From Nelumbo lutea (lineage: Eukaryota; Streptophyta; Magnoliopsida; Proteales; Nelumbonaceae), in assembly GCA_022828595.1 (NCBI GenBank), contig JAKGHH010000003.1:101951583-102015582 (forward strand): DNA of 64,000 nucleotides, given 5' to 3'. The notes beneath the pieces were generated by a model. The model did not search any database. It saw only the letters and a list, made by a program, of their open reading frames with translations, and was not told the DNA's origin. Position numbers and translations under genes: made by a program. This document shows positions 1 to 11,882 of this stretch, one piece after another (position 1 is the stretch's first letter; each line of letters opens with the position of its first letter).

Positions 1-345
1 GAAGGCCTTGGCTCAGCGTGGACATAAAGTTATGGTTGCGGCACCAACATATGGTAACTATACAGAAATCCAAGAAACAGGAGTGCGCAAGAGATGTAAG
101 GTGGAGGGGCAGGATATAGAGGTAATTTTTTTCCAAGCTTATATTGATGACATAGATTTTGTGTTCATGGATAGCCCTATGTTTTGTAATATTGAGGAAA
201 AAATATATGGGGAAGGCCGAGAGGATATTTTAAAAACGCATGGTCCTCTTCGGTAAGGACACTCTTGAGGTCCTCTACTGTAAGCATACCCTGTACAACA
301 TTCTTATGATCCACAATAGGGTCTGCACGCAAGGGAAGGCGCAAG
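1..345 (+). pseudogene. Starch synthase II pseudogene fragment (GT5), 5' end outside window
   Basis: The reading frame open from the window edge to about 235 encodes a stretch very like the GT5 N-terminal Rossmann domain of plant starch synthase II: an ALAQRGHKVMV-type helix, a GVRKR..KVEGQD segment, the FFQAYIDDIDFVF..SPMF core and a final EDILK. In living enzymes this enzyme class elongates amylopectin chains from ADP-glucose in plastids. The A-run at about 232-236 has one base too many, so the frame stops at 254-256. The expected continuation (KRMVLF) resumes in the next frame from about 237 and skips roughly 35 residues before reaching a decayed IHN..QG motif near 310-335, the counterpart of the family IHNIAHQG. 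There are no introns where the parent gene would be expected to have them, which fits a processed or otherwise dead copy. Family assignment is firm; the route of formation is inference. Confidence 0.75.
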
Positions 346-499
346 GGGAAGCAGGGCTTCGTACCGTGGACCGACCCGTGACGGGATCCTACGCGCGGGA
401 CCATAACAGGTTCATGCATCTGTACATAAACTTTCACTTTCGACTTTACTCGACCCCTAAGCCATCATATGTAGTGGCAATATCATGGGTTTCATATTG

Positions 500-652
500 G
501 AGATTACATCTCCGCCCCACAACGTCCCACAGTACATCTTCGTCGTGTATTGAGAACATCTCCGGATGATGATATCATCCAGACTGATATTATTATTGGG
601 AGATGTTTTCAATATATGGCGGGGATATACAGTGGGGCGGGGATGTAAACTC
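500..652. mobile_element. Mutator-like MITE, copy 1 of the 'ACAACGTCCCACAG' family
   Basis: The 153 bp element has terminal inverted repeats (500-520 reading GAGATTACATCTCCGCCCCAC; its partner ends at 652) and is flanked by a perfect 9 bp direct repeat TTCATATTG at 491-499 and 653-661. A 9 bp target duplication points to a Mutator-like element. Inside, TATTGAGAACATCTCC (549-564) pairs with GGGAGATGTTTTCAATA near 598-614, so the whole element folds as a hairpin. Related copies lie at 4935, 28572 and 32615, with weaker ones at 19770 and 29226. Confidence 0.8.
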
Positions 653-1501
653 TTCATATTGGTATGTGTCACACCATATAACTATGATGTCATGCTTACA
701 CCATTAAAAAATTGTTCTCAATTAAAAAAATGGTTATCTCACTGGCTGTGTTTGTGAATCAAATAAAAAATGAAAATAATCATGAACCAAACACCTTTTC
801 CTAGTTTCGATTTCATTGATTTTTCACCAATTTAGAAAATGACACTTTATATCTACACTTAATTTATCACACTAAAAGATATTTTTTAATCCCCTAAAAA
901 AATAAAATAAAAGTTAACTTGTGCAGGCCAATGTCACTTTGTGAGATCATTATTGAATACCCTCTTCACCTAATCGCTTGTCCATTATTGAGTTTAAATA
1001 AAGGAAAATTCTATGATGCTGGAAAGATATGATATCTCGGAAATTCTTTGACCAATCACAATCCTCCCTAAATTGTGATGAAAACCACCTGATTGATTCC
1101 ATTAGATATTGTATTGGTCGCCATCTCATCTCTTTTGCCATTAAATTAAATATATGGAGAGATGAAACTAGGAAGGGAAAGACGATAGAGACATGAAAGA
1201 AGGAGAAGGGAAAGATACCTCAATGTTATGCATTAATACTGGAAACAATTAAGAGGGCTAAGAAGAAAAAGGGAGAATGGCAACTCTATCTTCCCAAAAG
1301 TCTACTTCAACACCATTGGGGGATGGAGACTTCATCTTCTTCACTTTCGAGTGTTTTAACCTTTCTTAGGACCAGTGAGATTTTGATATTTTGTTTGCTT
1401 TTGGGTGCATGTTTTATTAATTAAAGTCATGCTAGGTTTATTGTTATGGGTTTCATTCTTTTAATTCTTGTTCATTTTAGTGAGGAATGAATAACATGAG
1501 A
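653..1501. other. AT-rich intergenic stretch, no feature seen
   Basis: No coding homology, repeat boundary or structured RNA could be recognised here. Short open frames are shadows without family resemblance. Confidence 0.5.
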
Positions 1502-3604
1502 CACTATAAGAAAAAGTGACTTTACTAAAGGTCCTTAAAACTACCGCTAGGAGATTTATCGGCAGTCAGCAAAATGCCACTAAAAGAAGTATCGCTAGAA
1601 GTTGTAGGCAGTTTTGACGCTGCTGGTAAAATACGAAGGACAAATTTCTTAAAGTATCCCATAAGTTTTAGGAAATTGAGTAACTCTACTCATGCTATTT
1701 ACATATAGTCTTAAAGTGTCCTTAAGTTTTTTGACAATTGACTTGATCCTCCTTGCCATTAAAGCCCATTAACAAAAAGATGACAAAGACTATTTTGCCC
1801 ATTATTCTTCTTTAAATTTTCAAAATGAAACATTTGACACCATAGGTATGATTTGAATACAGTTTAACTCGGCCACCACCGCATTGGCATCTGATCGGTC
1901 ATTTTTATTGGCAACAATACATGGAAACACCATCTTTGCCACCGCCAATATCAAAATTGGGTCCACCACCAGATGTATTGCATCCACTTGAATCTTAGGC
2001 ACCAGCACCACCAGACCCGCCGGCGCCACCTCCCTCCTATTATCCCTTTGTGTTCCACTGCCTTTATCCAAATATGCCACATTGCCACTGAAGAAATACC
2101 ACTCCTCTCCAAAAGTACCATTCCTTCTCTCTCTTGTACTCATTTACACTGTTTCTTCTTATTTTCTTATTTGTTCTCTCTCACTTTCTATAATTCAAGC
2201 TTTTAATTCGCAATAATTCCCCAAATGCGTATTTTATTGTCTGTACCCAAAGCATCTGATGTCAGCTACAGAGTATGAGAGTATTTAAACCCAAACGGGT
2301 TAATTGGATCGGGTAAGTGTTGATCGAATAAATTTGAACTTCACTGCTACTGCTGCTGCGGCAAGAAACAAGAATTGTCAGTTCGCTGTAATATCAACCC
2401 ACTCTCAATTTCTTTATCTGACTTGTATGGAACTCCCTCCAAATTTCTCCGATGGAGAATCCAATTGGAGAAGTGAAGGCATGGTCGGGACGTATACCTC
2501 TGTTTCCATTCTGTGTTGGATTATTGGGAACGAGTTGGGGCAAAGAACCCATCATCGCTGAACTCATGCAATCAAATTTTCATGTGCCAATGCTTTGAAC
2601 ATTGCTTTTATCATATGGAATGTGGAATTCAAATCTGCCCCTCACAACGTCCACAGCACATGTAGATGTAGCCAACTGATGAGTGTCATGTGCAGTGTTA
2701 GAGAGACCAAGTGAGAGGGAGAGTGAGTTGTCATCCCTTATAGCTGTAGTGGGCCCAGATGAGTGAGGTTGTGTTTGAGTTGCAGTAATAGGAACTGTGA
2801 CGGTGGTGCCAGTAGTATTACAGGATGGAGAGACATCTGCATACGGTAAGTGATTCTCATCAAACTAAACATGTCACCAGGCAATGATCCTACTTGTAGA
2901 GGGTAAGTAGCACTGATATCCTTTATGCATAGCACTGTAACTAAGGAACACAAGCCGATGTGCCTGGCACCGACTTTTCAACATTAAAATGTTTCTTGTA
3001 GATTCAACACAGAACCCAGAAGTTGGTGGCTTATTTCTTACCCGAGAGCTTCTATTCTTCCTTTGACGAGGCTCTGAAAGTGCAAGGGATTTGGGTGGTT
3101 TGGCTCTAAACTTGAGGAATTTTGGGAGGTCCGGAGGAGCTTTACTGAGCATTGTTCATGTTTGTAGTGAGTTTCGGTGACTTCAATGTCAGTAAGTGTG
3201 GGGATGATGAACTTGTTGGGGTGCTGGTTTAGGGCCATGCCACGCTACCATGGCGTTGGAGGAATCGTGGGGCAGTATATGTTTGGGGGAGTAGGGGAAA
3301 GTGATGCACTAGGGATTTTATGAGGAGGGTATTTTAGGAATTTTCATAAAATACATTAATCATGTGATGCCACGTGTGATAGGCTGATGGAAAGTTAACG
3401 GTAATTATGAAGATTTTAGACAATTGTTAGAAAACTTAAGGATACTTTAAGACAATATATAAATAATAAGGGTAGAATTGGTCAATTTCCAAACCAAAAC
3501 CATATGGGTACTTTAAGAAATTTGTCCTTTGATTGTCGCTGAAACTACTTTTTTGTTAAAGGATGAACAACTGTTACTATAAGTTTGACGTGATTTTTTT
3601 AGTG
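1502..3604. mobile_element. Possible CACTA-type element remnant enclosing a second transposon
   Basis: The left end CACTATAAGAAAAAGTGAC (from 1502) is close to the plant CACTA terminal consensus. The right end at 3590-3604 reads GTGATTTTTTTAGTG, a shortened mirror of it. Subterminal pieces contain short repeated CGCTAG / GGCAGT / GTCGCTG motifs, as CACTA elements do. Once the nested 1635-3530 element is removed only about 207 bp remains, so this would be a miniature non-autonomous copy. No 3 bp target duplication is visible, and the right end is uncertain. Confidence 0.35.
1635..3530. mobile_element. TIR DNA transposon, about 1.9 kb, with gene-like cargo
   Basis: Roughly 105 bp at the left (1635-1740, starting GAAGGACAAATTTCTTAAAG) recurs inverted at the right (3421-3530, ending CTTTAAGAAATTTGTCCTTT). 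No transposase was recognised. The interior is markedly richer in G+C than its surroundings in 1840-2560 and 2700-3300, unlike the other elements here, which suggests captured host sequence (Pack-type). The interior reading frames (minus 1820-2143, plus 2304-2561, minus 2874-3152) match no family I know. Target duplication is not clear. The TIR sequence resembles those of the elements at 37439 and 48401. Confidence 0.6.
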
Positions 3605-4740
3605 GCAGTCATGATTGCCACAAAATCTTTATTTGTTTTCATATAACCTTATTCCTGATTTGCTTCAAATAACATGTTTTCCCTACATTCATCTAAATTG
3701 GAATGAAATACAAAAATCAAAATATCAATTGCAAATGCAATTTGAAAGTCTATTCTCCATTCAAAAAAAATTTCTACAAAAAAAAAAAAATCATAATGTT
3801 CACGAATTAATACATCTTTGCTCTTTATTACAAATTTCATCATCCATTCTCAAAACTCAAAACACTTGATTTACAAAAATTCACCCAAAATCCGGAAAAT
3901 ATGCACAAAAGGATGAAAACAATCATAAATAAACTCGGGGTAAGAATGATATCACATTTTTTCATTTTTTCTAAATGTTTTTTTACAAAAATTTTACCAT
4001 ATACCTCATTCATTTTAGATTGAAAAAATGAGTCTTTGGCATAAAAATTGAACCAACTTGCAGCATAAAAAATAATAATGTCTCATATTGCTCATTTTCA
4101 TTCTTTAAACAAACTCTATGTTGGCGGTCATGTTATTAATTTTAAAAAATTTAAATTCCATTTCTATTTTGAAGTTCCAAGCTCTTTTCTTCTTTTGTAC
4201 AATTGCCTACTCAATTCAACAAAATAATTTCCTTTTAATTAGTTTTAAATAGGTGTGAATTGCTTCTTCTAAATTTTCTCTATGTAACCAAATGCAAAAT
4301 CTTTCTAGTTTCTTGTCCTTTTTCTTTTCTGTAGCTTGTATTATTTATGTGGGACCCACATGGTTGATCGGTGTTTTGTTTGCATGTTTTCATTATATAT
4401 TTGCTAATGAGTGTTGTATGTATACCTATATTACTATTTTGGTTGATTAAAAAATTATTGGAAATGAAATTTGAAGCCAAATGGGTTCAAAATCTATTCT
4501 CTATCTTGCCACAAAAAGAATTCATTTTTTGAAAAAAAAATGTTTGGTTCATAGTAACATTTTCTCATTTTACTCATTTCTACCCATTCTTGTCCATTCT
4601 AGATTTTTTTTTTTTTATTTTTTTATTTTTATTGGAATGAATAAGAATGAGAGGTAACCAAATATGGCCCAATTCGCCACCAGACGAAACCATGGAATTA
4701 AGCAAGAGACCATTGGCTCTGTGTTTTTTATTTATTTATC
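3605..4740. other. AT-rich intergenic stretch, no gene seen
   Basis: Long A/T runs (for example 3779-3790 and 4605-4630) and no coding similarity. From about 4740 a left half of a Tourist-like element (TTA then a TTTGGTTGCAGC end) begins and is truncated near 4810. Confidence 0.45.
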
Positions 4741-4934
4741 AAAACTTAGGCTACAATATTTGGTTGCAGCATAAATGAAATTTGCACTAGTGAAAATGCA
4801 TGGGTGTGCAAGAGGGCTGAGAGTAAATTCTAGTTTACTTTTGGTTTAGATTTGACTTTGTCTTATTGGTTTGTGAGAAGTAAAATAGTGCAGTAAAAAT
4901 ATGAGAAGACATTTCTAGCATGCAAACCCCAATG

Positions 4935-5105
4935 GAGACTGGATCTGCTCCTCACACAGGGTGCCTCACTCGTGCCTTACATGTACATCATACCATGCAT
5001 TGGGAACATCTCACGTACTTATAAGTTATTATTCACGGGAGACGTTCCCGATGTGCAGTGGATGTGCATGTGAGGCGCCCCTGTGTGAGGAGCAGATCCT
5101 GTTCT
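4935..5105. mobile_element. Mutator-like MITE, copy 2
   Basis: Long terminal inverted repeats (GGATCTGCTCCTCACACAGG at 4941-4960 and its complement at 5079-5098), with an internal TTGGGAACATCTC / GAGACGTTCCC pairing that matches the core of the 500-652 element. Flanks ACCCCAATG (4926-4934) and GCCCCAATG (5106-5114) form a 9 bp duplication with one mismatch. Confidence 0.75.
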
Positions 5106-5264
5106 GCCCCAATGAAACCAGCACACTTGAAATAAAAGATCAGTTGATGTGATGCCTTAAATTAATGCAAACGCTGTATTTGCATTTTATTGAGGGGTCT
5201 CTGAATTGTTGTACATCCGAAGGAAATGCGAGGATGTCATCCCCATTTTATACGAGAAAGAATT

Positions 5265-5675
5265 GAGGTAAGAGGTAGGTGGTGCAAATTTTGCATCAAT
5301 TTTTGGGATGCAAAATTTTCACTGCAGTACAAAGGCTTTGTTTGGTTGCAGTACTGCAATTTTATTTGCATTAGTATAAATGCATGGCAGTGCAAATATA
5401 ATTGTATTTTGTTTCATGTCATAATTTACTTCATTTGTACTGCAATCAAATAAAATAAACTAAAATTTGAAACAACAAATAGGTCAGAATTTACACTCAA
5501 ATCATTTGCACTGCTATAGTTTTGCATCAATGCAAATTTATTTGCATTGCAACCAAATACAGGCAAAATATACAAATTTTGTATCATATAGGAACACAAA
5601 TCATAATCACAAACAAACAAAATCCAAACTGAAGTGGGTGCTAATTTTGCACCCACTGCAACCAAACCCATCCTT
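5265..5675. mobile_element. Nested Tourist-like (PIF/Harbinger) MITEs
   Basis: An inner element (about 5330-5574) has ends GGCTTTGTTTGGTTGCAG and a complementary TTGCAACCAAATACAGGC. Its interior matches the 11630-11882 element nearly throughout (shared ATTTACACTCAAATCATTTG). It sits in an outer pair of arms: GGTGGTGCAAATTTTGC near 5278, and a right arm ending CTGCAACCAAACCC near 5669. Exact target duplications could not be fixed because of the nesting. Confidence 0.55.
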
Positions 5676-5881
5676 AAGAAGGAAGGGACAAGCTGGGATC
5701 GAGTTTCATCACCCAAACAACAATTTGATCATTTTGTTTTAATTTGTGAGTCTCAACGTATAATTCTTGTGGTACTGGACCTACTGGTACATGAATTTGA
5801 TGATCAAATTTGAAAAATTAACATTCAAATTAGGGCACTGATGGAATGTAAGGCCGAAAGGGTTGCACCCTTTTGTTCTTA

Positions 5882-6153
5882 GGGTCCATTTGGTTTGTTG
5901 TTAGAATCAGAATCAAAATCGAATCAAAATCTCTTGGAATTAAAATTGGAGTGATTTATTCCCTTTGGTTCAAACGGGAATTGAATCGAAATTGAAATAA
6001 GCTGGAAGGGGATTTCATTCCCAAACAAGGGGGAGGGGGAGGGGGTGGCCATTCTCTCAAATGAAAAATGCCATTCTAGCAACCAAACAATTGGAATATT
6101 TCAAATGGGTCATTCATTCCATTCCTATTCTAGACCCCTAACCAAACAGGCTC
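5882..6153. mobile_element. Tourist-like PIF/Harbinger MITE with TTA duplication
   Basis: Ends GGGTCCATTTGGTTTG and complementary CTAACCAAACAGGCTC. TTA occurs at 5879-5881 and again at 6154-6156. The interior carries GAATCAGAATC / ATTCCATTCC motifs shared with the elements at 27348 and 31875. This is a member of the widespread 'GGGTC..TTTGGTT' group, with no coding content. Confidence 0.75.
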
Positions 6154-6156
6154 TTA

Positions 6157-7023
6157 AGTGGTTGTTTGGCATCGTTGCCATTTCTTGGAGCAATGGTGCC
6201 ACATCAGCGCCACATCCAAAAAGAATGGTGCTTCATTAAACAAACATTTGTTTGGAACAACTTTTCCATAAAAAATGGTGCTCCAAGCCATGCCTCGGAA
6301 ATCAGGAAGCTATAGCTTGGACCAATGCTAAATTTGGCATTTCCTGGAGCTGCCGCTCGTTGCTGCCAATAGGACAGTAATGTGGCACAGGATAATGGGT
6401 ACCGGTGCTGAAAATGTTTCCTTTAGCAATAGTACCAAACAGAAAAAATTGTATTTCAAACAAAAATAAAGGCACCATTTTCTGAGAAAACAATGCTCCA
6501 AGCCAGACATCGGTGCCGCAACTGCAGTATGATGCCAAAGTTTCATCTGAGAAAACGATGCTCCAAGTTTCATCGTGTTTGAATTGATGGGGCCCTCTGC
6601 AACCAAAGTTGTAAGAGGGGCTTCATCACGATGAGTCAATCAATTTCAGGGGTAAGTTAAATACAGTGATGGTGGTGAGATGGGAGCTTTCTCACCCTCC
6701 TTTCTATTACGTTGTTCATTTATCTCCGGAACAGAAATGAAAACCAATGAATTCTGGACTGGTAAGATTCTCAGATGATCAGGTCAATCAAATGAGTGCT
6801 TACCATTGAATGACTGGTACGTAGACAGTCCGCCGTAGCCATGAAGCAACATTGAATGCACAATTAATGAATTACGTGGTCTCAAACCTATCAGAAATCC
6901 GATCAGTCAACATCCAAGTACAGAACGTTTACGGTAGTACACGAGCCCATAACCATATAGCTCAAACGGCGCCATGGCAAACACAGAAGAGCCAATAGAT
7001 TCATAATACTAAGCTGCTGTAAT
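6157..7023. other. Intergenic region downstream of the CASPL gene
   Basis: The first ~90 bp (TTAAGTGGTTGTTTGGCAT) look like another Tourist-type end. The remainder, including 6250-6650 with repeated GATGCTCCAAG motifs, shows no gene. The 3' untranslated region of the minus-strand CASPL gene must lie in the right part, but no clear polyadenylation signal could be singled out. Confidence 0.4.
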
Positions 7024-8550
7024 CTAATAAGATCGCCGGCGGAGGTTCAAAACGCCAAGCACCACCAACAAGAGAAACAGGAGGGACCCGATGAGAGACA
7101 CGACGATGGAGGCCGTGACCTGGCGACAGTAGTTCCCGAACACGTCGCAAACCTTCTGCCAGTTGGCGTGCGAGTTGCCTTCGTAGCCGACGACGCCGAT
7201 GGCAGAAGCTGCCCCATTGCCGGAGAAGAGCAGCCCCACCATCATCACGTCGAGGACGATGATGGCCAACGAAATGGCGTCGGTTCCGGCTTGTTTCGCA
7301 AGTGATAGCAGCAGAGAAAACGCTGCATAAGCACAGGCTATGGCGTTCGACACCAGGAAGTATCTTGACAAAAGTGAAAAATCAATAAAACCCAGTTAGT
7401 TTAGTGATCTCAATCAATGGATAACAAGTTATCAACTAATGGGTAGTTCTTTTACGAGGTCTATTTACATGAATGATGATGTTGTGTTGTTGGTGGTGGT
7501 GATGTGGTCTAGTGTTCGATCCTCTCCTCCTTAGCTCCATTATAATTAATATATGAGTGGCCTGTGCTTGTTCACAGTTCAAGCCCAATGGGCCATCGTG
7601 TGAGGAGCCTACTGCACTAACCAGTGATCACTATGTTCAGAAGTTCTCCCTCCTCCCAACAGAGACTACTGAGCCAGGGCAGCAGGGAACAAAGCACACC
7701 AGGTGTTGTGATGGCCATGGAAGTTTAGAACACTACTCCCTAATCAAGAGTGTTTTCTGGGTAAAAAAACACTCCCCAAACCATGCTTTATATTGTTGTC
7801 ATTTTGTTGTACACTTGATACCAGAAATTGCTCTAAAACAATTCTACTGCAACTCATTAAAGCTCAACAACCAAACATCAGTTAATTATGAGGTGAATTG
7901 GTGAATCAAGCTAAGGTGGTCAAGGGTTGCAGTAACAAGCTTAGCTGCAAAATTTATCCAGACAAGCAAAGAATTCCACTACATATAAAGATAAATATAT
8001 ATATAGTTATATCAAAGCATCTTCTGTTTGTTCTTTTTGCCACTGGGTTCATATATAGACATTAAGTTTCAAGTCCAAGCTGCCCAACCAAGAGAGGGGG
8101 ATAAATCTTCAAGCCCAAAAGCTATAAATACCAAATCTGCTATGTTTTCAGCAAAACTGAGATGAATGCCTAAATAAATGAGATTTGAGTAAACGGGAAA
8201 GGGAAGAAGATAAGGTATCTGAGTTCAAACCAAAAATAACAAAAGAAGAGGGAGAATAATGAGAAGGATGCTTACACCAAAGCAGAGGAGTAGCGAGACT
8301 TGGCAGTAACAGAAATTTTGTAGGGTGAAAGGTTAGGGAGGAGGGGGAAAGAGACAACCTTAGTCTCCCTAGCAACACCCATCACGGTGGCCGCCACCAG
8401 GGTTGTGGCCAAGGCCAGTAGTCGAAGTAGGAAGTCCGACGACCTCACACCTCTTGGGTTAGCCACTTCAGTCCCCTTCCCTCCGCTCTCAATCCCCCCT
8501 TTTACTTCCACAGTATTGGCAGCCTTATATTGGGTCTGGCTGCTCTCCAT
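7024..8550 (-). CDS. CASP-like membrane protein, CASPL1 type (probably the 1E group)
   Basis: Two exons on the minus strand: 8550-8276 (ATG start) and 7363-7024 (TAG stop), joined by a GT (GTAAGC donor) to AG (TCAAG acceptor) intron of 912 bp. The product is 204 residues, the normal family size. CASP-like proteins are four-helix membrane scaffolds related to the Casparian strip proteins. The N-terminus is cytosolic. TM1 (about 38-60) holds the conserved Arg in DFLLRLLALA, TM2 is YFLVSNAIACAYAAF, and TM3 holds the conserved Asp in IIVLDVMMVGLLFSG. The second outer loop has NSHANWQKVCDVFGNYC, and TM4 ends before a basic RRRSY tail. GNGAASAIG and the NSH..W..VC signature make the family certain; subgroup 1E is a judgement. 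The second intron, present in the plus-strand paralogue at 34361, is absent, so exons 2 and 3 are fused. No frame damage is seen, so it is likely functional. Confidence 0.93.
7364..8275 (-). other. Intron 1 of the CASPL gene
   Basis: The intron contains a Tourist-like right end near 7870 (CAACCAAACATCAGTTAA) and a GGTGGTG microsatellite near 7490-7503. The reading frame at 7557-7904 on the plus strand lies wholly in this intron and has no family resemblance. Confidence 0.7.
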
Positions 8551-8623
8551 TTCCTACGCTCTTGCAAGAATTTTCTTCTGCAACTCCCTCGCTGACAAAG
8601 TGGCTTCACTGCTTGTAAAGTAG

Positions 8624-8634
8624 TATATATATAT
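8624..8634 (-). promoter_or_regulatory. TATA box of the minus-strand CASPL gene
   Basis: A TATATATATAT run lies 74 bp upstream of the start codon on the minus strand, followed by a CT-rich leader. The position is suitable for transcription starting near 8595. Confidence 0.55.
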
Positions 8635-8639
8635 CAGAG

Positions 8640-11629
8640 AGAAATCGAGGAATATATAGAGTTATATGGAGAGGAGCTGGATGGTAGTTGTGATAAATAA
8701 TTAATTTATTAGGCCATTGCTTATTTGGGTTTGTATTAAAACATTTTTCCCTGTTATTCCTCAAGTTATAAATTTTAACCATTGACTTAGATTCCATGGA
8801 AGTACCATCGAGATTCACATCAATTGACTAAGCTTACCTTCTCACAAGGGAGGAAGTCATAATCTAAATGGGTAAATCCACTTTGAATTACTGAGCTAGA
8901 ACTAGACTGACTGACTTTAGACCTTAGACTTTTCTCATTTCAACCATGTGGAGGGTTGATTTGGTTAATTTTGACCACCCATCATTTAATGAATGGGAGA
9001 ATGAATTGAACTACATATATATACTTTATTGCAAGATTGATCATTTAGGTTAGTAATAAACACCAACAAACAAATCCCCAACTAGGTCCTTTCTTGAGAT
9101 CTGTAAAGATCTTTCCACCTCGTCTGCTCCTCTGTATCCCATTCGTTGACTTTAACAAGATATGATTAGTGTTTGTGAAATGATCACGCAACCTTTCTTG
9201 TATATATTTTAGTCATCTACCAGTTTTATTTTATTCTCTGGGGAAGGCTCCCTAAAGATGTCAGCTGATGAGTGATGAACTAGATTGCTGCATGTATTGC
9301 CATTTTCTCTATTATCATACGCTGGGCTTGCATTAGATATGATCAAAAGATGTTAATTCTAATTCCATTCAACCCTATCATCTCCTACTGGAAAGCAACG
9401 GTTGCTGTTGATTTCTCAAATCTTGAGTGATTTGAGAGATACCCATAAGCAATAATAAGATTATAGGAGATGATAATTAAGTGGTTTGTTGGGCTGAAAC
9501 TTCCACATTTGGATGAGAGCTATTTGAGCAAGAATCCGTTTAGTCTATCATGCTGAAATCCTGGGGCTGAGAATCATATATTCAAGAGACTTGCCTTGTT
9601 AAAATATCCCTTGTATATGATGACAAATGTAGTCTACCTAGTATGGAAATAGTTCAGTCTATGGGTTAGCCAATAGCCATTACTACTATACTACTTCTAG
9701 GGTTTGGCTTTTCAAAGAGATTACATCTTCATCCAACTACTAATGATGATAAAAAGAACCTTTCATAAAGAAGAAGAAGAATAAGAAGAAAACAATCGCA
9801 TGACTATAACTATATTTTGGAGTGAAGGAGAGATAAACACAATAATCAATTCACCCATTTGCATGTTAGTTGTCTCAAATAAATGTTCAACCCATCCATA
9901 CCTTATGTTGAAATCGAATTAATTATCTTGTGTTAATTAATTAACAAGGATAGAACACTGGACCACTTAGTCAAACGCTATTAATACTATCTTAAAGAAC
10001 CATTCAACCTAAAAGCTTAAATTGAAAGAGCTTCTACATTCATTGAACTGTTACAAGAAGCAACAATGGTTGAGCGTGAGTGTTCCCGATGAGCTATACC
10101 TGGGGTAGCTTCACTCAACAATCATAAAAATGGCATTCGGCCCGAAATGATCATGTCTGCATTCCGAATTTTTACCAAGCATAGCTTCTGCATTTTTCAT
10201 GTGAGGCTCATCTTGAAATGCGAGAAGCTGCTATGCGAAAGCCTTCCCAAACAGGCACTTATTCTCTACATAGAACACTTCTTTTATTGGGTCGAGCATG
10301 ATGACATTAACCTCCAATTTTATTAGGATTGCAAATGAATCAGATTAGTTTATCTGATTTTAATTTTGAATTTGATTTATTCAAGTCAGATTAAGATATC
10401 CATTTAGTACTAGATCAAATGGGATCTGAAAACATGACCCATTTACTAATTGAATTGAATTTGGATCATGCTAAACCATCCGCTAGGACTAATTTGATCT
10501 TATAAGATTATATTATAAACATATAGTCATATTGGATTTTATATTTAGATAAATTTATTTTTACTATTAAATTTATAAATTTATGTTAACTTTACATAAA
10601 TTTACTGTCATTTTACCCCCTATATCCGAAGAGGGAATTAGTGCTTAATAAGGTGAAATTCTAATTAGCTAATGGGTCTCACCCCAGAATATATCCAACA
10701 AAGAAATTCCACTTGATGGGTCCCACGTGAGAAAATATCTAAGCACAAAGAAACAGCCTAATCAGTCAATCCTATAGGCATGTTCCAGTTTAATTTGGCG
10801 CTTTTGAAGAATTTTTAACAAAAGTACAAAACCATTTTCTTTTTCTGTACTTATGCTTTTTTGCTTTTTGGTATGATAATTGGAGACCACAAATGGCAAT
10901 GGAAATTTTCTTCTAGTTAAAAGTGGGAAATTGTGAATATCTCCTCCCAAAATGGCAAGGATATTGTTATAATTAAGGGAGGGATGGCAAGAGGGCGAGT
11001 TTGTGGAGGATTTTATAAATTTAGATTTTATTTTCCTAAATTTCTCAATCTATATCTGTCCAAGAACTATAGTTTTGGATTTTGAGAACCTACATTGAAG
11101 GGTAGGGTGGATTAGGTTTAAACCCGTATCTAATTTCTTATTATTTTGTGTTACATGAAGTAATAAATAATTAAAATATCATAAATAAGCATCAAATTTT
11201 TAATTATTTGATTAAGACATGTAAAAAAAATATATATAAACTATCAATTGTCCTTTACATAAAATTTAAAATATTATTAAATCAACACCTAATAAATAAA
11301 CTATGCTCTCCAACAATATTTGGATTAGGGAAAGTTGGGTTTAGTCTAATACCGTACCCTATTAGTACCCATATAGGTTATATAATCCCATCCTTATAAA
11401 ACAACTAATTGGAGATTATAATGAGAATTAGTGGAAAGCAACCTCCGGTATGGTTTGGTTTGGAGGAGCTTAGTGAAGATGACTGCTGACGAGTATGAAA
11501 CTTGTAAATTTTTATGTAGATAAAGTAGTTTAGGCTAGGAAAAGGTGCTAAGAGAGTAAGAGTACAAAAGGCATAGATAGAGAGGTAGAGGAAGTAGGGA
11601 GAGGAATTTGGTTTGATTGCTGATCTTTA
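8640..11629. other. 3 kb intergenic AT-rich region
   Basis: No gene was recognised. A short hairpin is visible at 10178-10241 (AGCATAGCTTCTGCATTT pairing with AAATGCGAGAAGCTGCTATGC), followed by a Tourist-type end CCCAAACAGGCAC-TTA at 10246-10261. A GATTGCAAATGAATCAGATT-type repeat end lies near 10326-10345. The rest is unassigned. Confidence 0.4.
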
Positions 11630-11882
11630 GGCAGTGTTTGGTTGCAGCATTAGTATAAAAACATGGGAGTGCAGATGAAAAAAAAAATGCAAATTCTCAT
11701 TCAACTTTGTTTTGGGTTTTAGTTTATTCTGCTTCCTGTCTAATTTATGTTATTTGTATTGCAGTCAAACAAAATAAGCTAAAATTTAAAACAAAAATAA
11801 GTCATAATTTACACTCAAATCATTTGCACTATCATAATTTTGCATCAGTGCAGATATATTTGTATTGCAACTAAATACAGCC
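11630..11882. mobile_element. Tourist-like PIF/Harbinger MITE with TTA duplication
   Basis: Ends GGCAGTGTTTGGTTGCAGC and complementary TTGCAACTAAATACAGCC. TTA is at 11627-11629 and 11883-11885. The 253 bp interior is closely related to the nested copy at 5330-5574. Confidence 0.85.

Noticed and set aside
177..437. Minus-strand open frame of 86 codons overlapping the starch synthase remnant
   Set aside because: It lies antisense to the recognisable starch synthase sequence and matches no family I know; treated as a shadow.
7557..7904. 115-codon frame on the plus strand
   Set aside because: It lies in the intron of the minus-strand CASPL gene and has no recognisable homology.
10178..10241. 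Short hairpin as a miRNA precursor
   Set aside because: No known miRNA sequence is visible, and a Tourist-type end directly adjoins it, so a MITE origin is more likely.
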